From Anagrus nilaparvatae (lineage: Eukaryota > Arthropoda > Insecta > Hymenoptera > Mymaridae): 64,000 nucleotides of DNA. Both the position numbers and the translations under genes were made by a program. Below are positions 61,499-64,000 of this stretch, piece after piece. How positions within the stretch are numbered: the first letter of the stretch is position 1; each line of letters begins with the position of its first letter. The DNA lies in NCBI GenBank assembly GCA_022575985.1, contig JAKSXM010000103.1:62001-126000 (forward strand), written 5' to 3'. The notes below the pieces were generated by a model that had not been told where the DNA came from, did not search any database, and saw only the letters and a list, made by a program, of their open reading frames with translations.

Positions 61499-62422
61499 GA
61501 AAAAATATGTAAAATAGAGAAAAACCTTAACAAATACAGTCCAAAAGGCCTGAGAAATAAAAAAACAAGATATAAAAATTTAAATAGGTATCAAAAATAT
61601 TGTATTTTTAGATTCTTTGGATCTACTTGCATGAAACCATTTGAATTGGTTAAAATTTTTATAAACCAGGTTTATTAATAATAAGAGAATATTCTATGTA
61701 GAGGAAAACTAAAACAAATACGGCCCACCAGGCCAGCGTAATTAAAAAACAAGATATAAATAAATTAAATAAGTATTAAATTTATTGTATATTTAGAAAA
61801 GGTGGATCCACTTTCATGAAACCATTTGAATAGGTTAAAATTTTTATAAAACAAGTTTACTTATAATGAAAAAATATGTAAAATAGAGAAAAACCTTAAC
61901 AAATACAGTCCAAAAGGCCTGAGAAATAAAAAAAAATAATATAAATAATTTAAATAGGTATCAAAATTATTGTATTTTTATAAACGTTGGATCCACTTGC
62001 ATGAAACCATTTGAATAGGTTAAAATTTTTATAAAACAAGTTTACTAATAATAAGAGAATATTCTATGTAGAGGAAAACTAAAACAAATACGGCCCACCA
62101 GGCCAGCGTAATTAAAAAACAAGATATAAATAAATTAAATAAGTATTAAAATTATTGTATATTTAGAAAAGGTGGATCCACTTTCATGAAACCATTTGAA
62201 TTGGATAAAATTCTTATAAACCAAGTTTACTTATAATAGAAAAATATATAAAATAGAGAAAAACTTAAACAAATACAGTCCAAAAGGCCTGAGAAATAAA
62301 AAAACATAATATAAAAAATTTAAATAGGTATCAAAATTATTGTATTTTTATAAACGTTGGATCCACTTGCATGAAACCATTTGAATAGGTTAAAATTTTT
62401 ATAAAACAAGTTTACTTAAAAT

Positions 62423-63344
62423 GAAAAAATATGTAAAATAGAGAAAAACTTTAACAAATACAGTCCAAAAGTCCTTAGAAATAAAAAAACAAGATATAAA
62501 AATATAAATAGGTATCAAAAATATTGTATTTTTAGAATCTTTGGATCTACTTGCATGAAACCATTTGAATTGGTTAAAATTTTTATAAACCAAGTTTACT
62601 AATAATAAGAGAATATTCTACGTAGAGGAAAACTAAAACAAATACGGCCCTTCAGACCAGCGTAATTAAAAAACAAGATATAAATAAATTAAAAAAGTAT
62701 TAAAATTATTGTATATTTAGAAAAGGTGGATCCACTTTCATGAAACCATTTGAATAGGTTAAAATTTTTATAAAACAAGTTTACTTATAATGAAAAAATA
62801 TGTAAAATAGAGAAAAACCTTAACAAATACAGTCCAAAAGGCCTGAGAAATAAAAAAACAAGATATAAAAATATAAATAGGTATCAAAAATATTGTATTT
62901 TTAGAATCTTTGGATCTACTTGCTTGAAACTATTTGAATTGGTTAAAATTTTTATAAACCAAGTTTACTAATAATAAGAGAATATTCTACGTAGAGGAAA
63001 ACTAAAACAAATACGGCCCTTCAGACCAGCGTAATTAAAAAACAAGATATAAATAAATTAAAAAAGTATTAAAATTATTGTATATTTAGAAAAGGTGGAT
63101 CCACTTTCATGAAACCATTTGAATAGGTTGAAATTTTTATAAAACAAGTTTACTTATAATGAAAAAATATGTAAAATAGAGAAAAACCTTAACAAATACA
63201 GTCCAAAAGGCCTGAGAAATAAAAAAACAAGATATAAAAATATAAATAGGTATCAAAAATATTGTATTTTTAGAATGTTTGGATCTACTTGCTTGAAACC
63301 ATTTGAATTGGTTAAAATTTTTATAAACCAAGTTTATTAATAAT
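62423..63344 (+). repeat. B* A' B* A' B* block
   Basis: Starts are 62423, 62607, 62792, 62976 and 63161. Both A' units read CGGCCCTTCAGACCAGCG, which breaks the second GGCC, so 62607 and 62976 are a tandem 369-bp A'-B* duplication. The B* at 62423 has ACTTTAAC and AAGTCCTTAG. The B* at 63161 has AGAATGTTTGG. Confidence 0.89.
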
Positions 63345-64000
63345 AAGAGAATATTCTATGTAGAGGAAAACTAAAACAAATACGGCCCACCAGGCCAGCG
63401 TAATTAAAAAACAAGATATAAATAAATTAAATAAGTATTAAATTTATTGTATATTTAGAAAAGGTGGATCCACTTTCATGAAACCATTTGAATAGGTTAA
63501 AATTTTTATAAAACAAGTTTACTTATAATGAAAAAATATGTAAAATAGAGAAAAACCTTAACAAATACAGTCCAAAAGGCCTGAGAAATAAAAAAAAATA
63601 ATATAAATAATTTAAATAGGTATCAAAATTATTGTATTTTTATAAACGGTGGATCCACTTGCATGAAACCATTTGAATAGGTTAAAATTTTTATAAAACA
63701 AGTTTACTAATAATAAGAGAATATTCTATGTAGAGGAAATTTAAAACAAATACGGCCCACCAGGCCAGCGTAATTAAAAAACAAGATATAAATAAATTAA
63801 ATAAGTATTAAAATTATTGTATATTTAGAAAAGGTGGATCCACTTTCATGAAACCATTTGAATTGGATAAAATTCTTATAAACCAAGTTTACTTATAATA
63901 GAAAAATATATAAAATAGAGAAAAACTTAAACAAATACAGTCCAAAAGGCCTGAGAAATAAAAAAACATAATATAAAAAATTTAAATAGGTATCAAAATT
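63345..64000 (+). repeat. A' B/C A' C (last monomer cut), copy of 28620-29275
   Basis: Starts are 63345, 63530, 63715 and 63900; the C is cut by the window end. The B/C monomer has AAACGGTGGATCC and the second A' has GGAAATTTAAAAC. Each mark is found elsewhere only at 28805 and 28990, in the same order. The offset is 34,725 bp, or 188 monomers. Confidence 0.9.

Larger units (their letters stand above)
60575..62422 (+). repeat. Two tandem 924-bp 5-mers B A' B/C A' C
   Basis: Copy 1 is 60575-61498 (60575, 60759, 60944, 61129, 61314). Copy 2 is 61499-62422 (61499, 61683, 61868, 62053, 62238). Marks are TTAGATTCTTTGG and AACCAGGTTTATTAAT in B, TATTAAATTTATTG in the first A', AAATAATATAAATAATTT in B/C, and AATTGGATAAAATTC in the second A'. 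One visible difference is TTTAATTAGG against TTTAAATAGG in the B/C monomer. Confidence 0.93.
1..64000 (+). repeat. AT-rich ~184.7-bp satellite array filling the window
   Basis: The window is a head-to-tail array of 347 related monomers in one orientation, 345 complete, with no insertion of unrelated DNA. I fixed the phase after the ...TTATAAT or CTAATAAT end of each unit and walked it from the first base (base 6 of an A monomer) to the last (a C monomer starting at 63900). Lengths are nearly always 184 or 185 bp. Every monomer shares AGAGAAAAAC-like, AAATAC, ACCATTTGAA and GTTAAAATT blocks. Length near the nucleosome repeat, AT richness and multi-level HORs are what is known of centromeric or pericentromeric satellites in plants and animals. 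The repeat nature is seen directly; chromosomal position and function are inferred. I do not recognise the family. Confidence 0.97.

Noticed and set aside
3115..63331. Recurring 64-67 codon minus-strand open frames as a small hydrophobic protein family
   Set aside because: They coincide with B* monomers and are opened by a single base. Sister copies carry frameshifts or altered stops without consequence, the codons are just the repeat read on the minus strand, and no separate promoter or gene context exists.
1..64000. CRISPR array or bacterial iteron/origin
   Set aside because: Units of ~185 bp are repeated over their whole length, with no unique spacers, and nothing resembling cas or replication genes is present.
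1..64000. Telomeric repeats, microsatellites, tRNA or rRNA genes, transposon ends
   Set aside because: None was found while walking all monomers. Long A runs are part of the repeat unit.

Overview
The whole 64 kb window is one uninterrupted block of AT-rich tandem satellite DNA. I see no protein-coding gene, RNA gene, transposon, CRISPR array or unique sequence in it. Cutting each unit just after the ...TTATAAT or ...CTAATAAT that ends it, I placed 347 monomers: 345 complete, plus a partial one at each edge. All run in the same direction. Almost all are 184 or 185 bp, with rare 181, 183 and 186 bp units, and the mean is about 184.7 bp. One A-class monomer counted by hand (365-549) has 46 G/C in 185 bp. 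Arrays like this, with monomers near nucleosome-repeat length, no genes and layered higher-order repeats (HORs), are typical of centromeric or pericentromeric satellites of plants and animals. I do not recognise the family and cannot name the species. A centromeric role is inference.

Monomers fall into a few classes. A starts GAGAGAATATTC and has CGGCCCTTCAGGCC. A' starts AAGAGAATATTC, usually with GAGGAAAAC and often CGGCCCACCAGGCC. B starts GAAAAAATATG, with ACCTTAAC and an AGAATCTTTGG centre. B* is B with AAATATAAAT instead of AAATTTAAAT, usually with CTTGCTTGAAACC. C starts AGAAAAATATAT, with TAAACGTTGG. D has a B-like front and a C-like back, with ACCTAAA and TTTAATTAGG. Many chimeras occur (B/C, C/D, D/C, B*/C). 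The last ~35 bp of each monomer match the class of the next monomer, not its own body, so units have been joined near the shared box ACCATTTGAAT-GGTTAAAATT.

Layout. 1-21 kb: A/B-based 7-, 10-, 12- and 14-mers, including two tandem 1,847-bp 10-mers (7386-11079), an 8-mer cassette used three times, and two 738-bp 4-mers (16990-18465). 21-24 kb: more diverged A/D units. 24-26.2 kb: plain A'B dimers. 26-34 kb: D-A-D-A'-C pentamers and B*-containing derivatives. 34-48 kb: A-B*-C-D tetramers and relatives. 48-55 kb: a 2,033-bp 11-mer with a run of five C monomers. 55-60.6 kb: a second copy, with whole-monomer indels, of 38.4-46.5 kb. 60.6-64 kb: two tandem 924-bp 5-mers, then a return of the arrangement seen at 28.6-29.3 kb.

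The repeated 64-codon minus-strand open frames are by-products of B*. One base turns an in-frame TAA into TAT. Neighbouring B* copies carry 1-bp frameshifts and have been amplified equally well, so I do not annotate them as genes. The most interesting content is the repeat architecture: several HOR families side by side, readable recombination junctions, multi-kilobase internal duplications, and a concentration of perfect palindromes in class A. All comparisons were made by eye; no identity percentages were computed.
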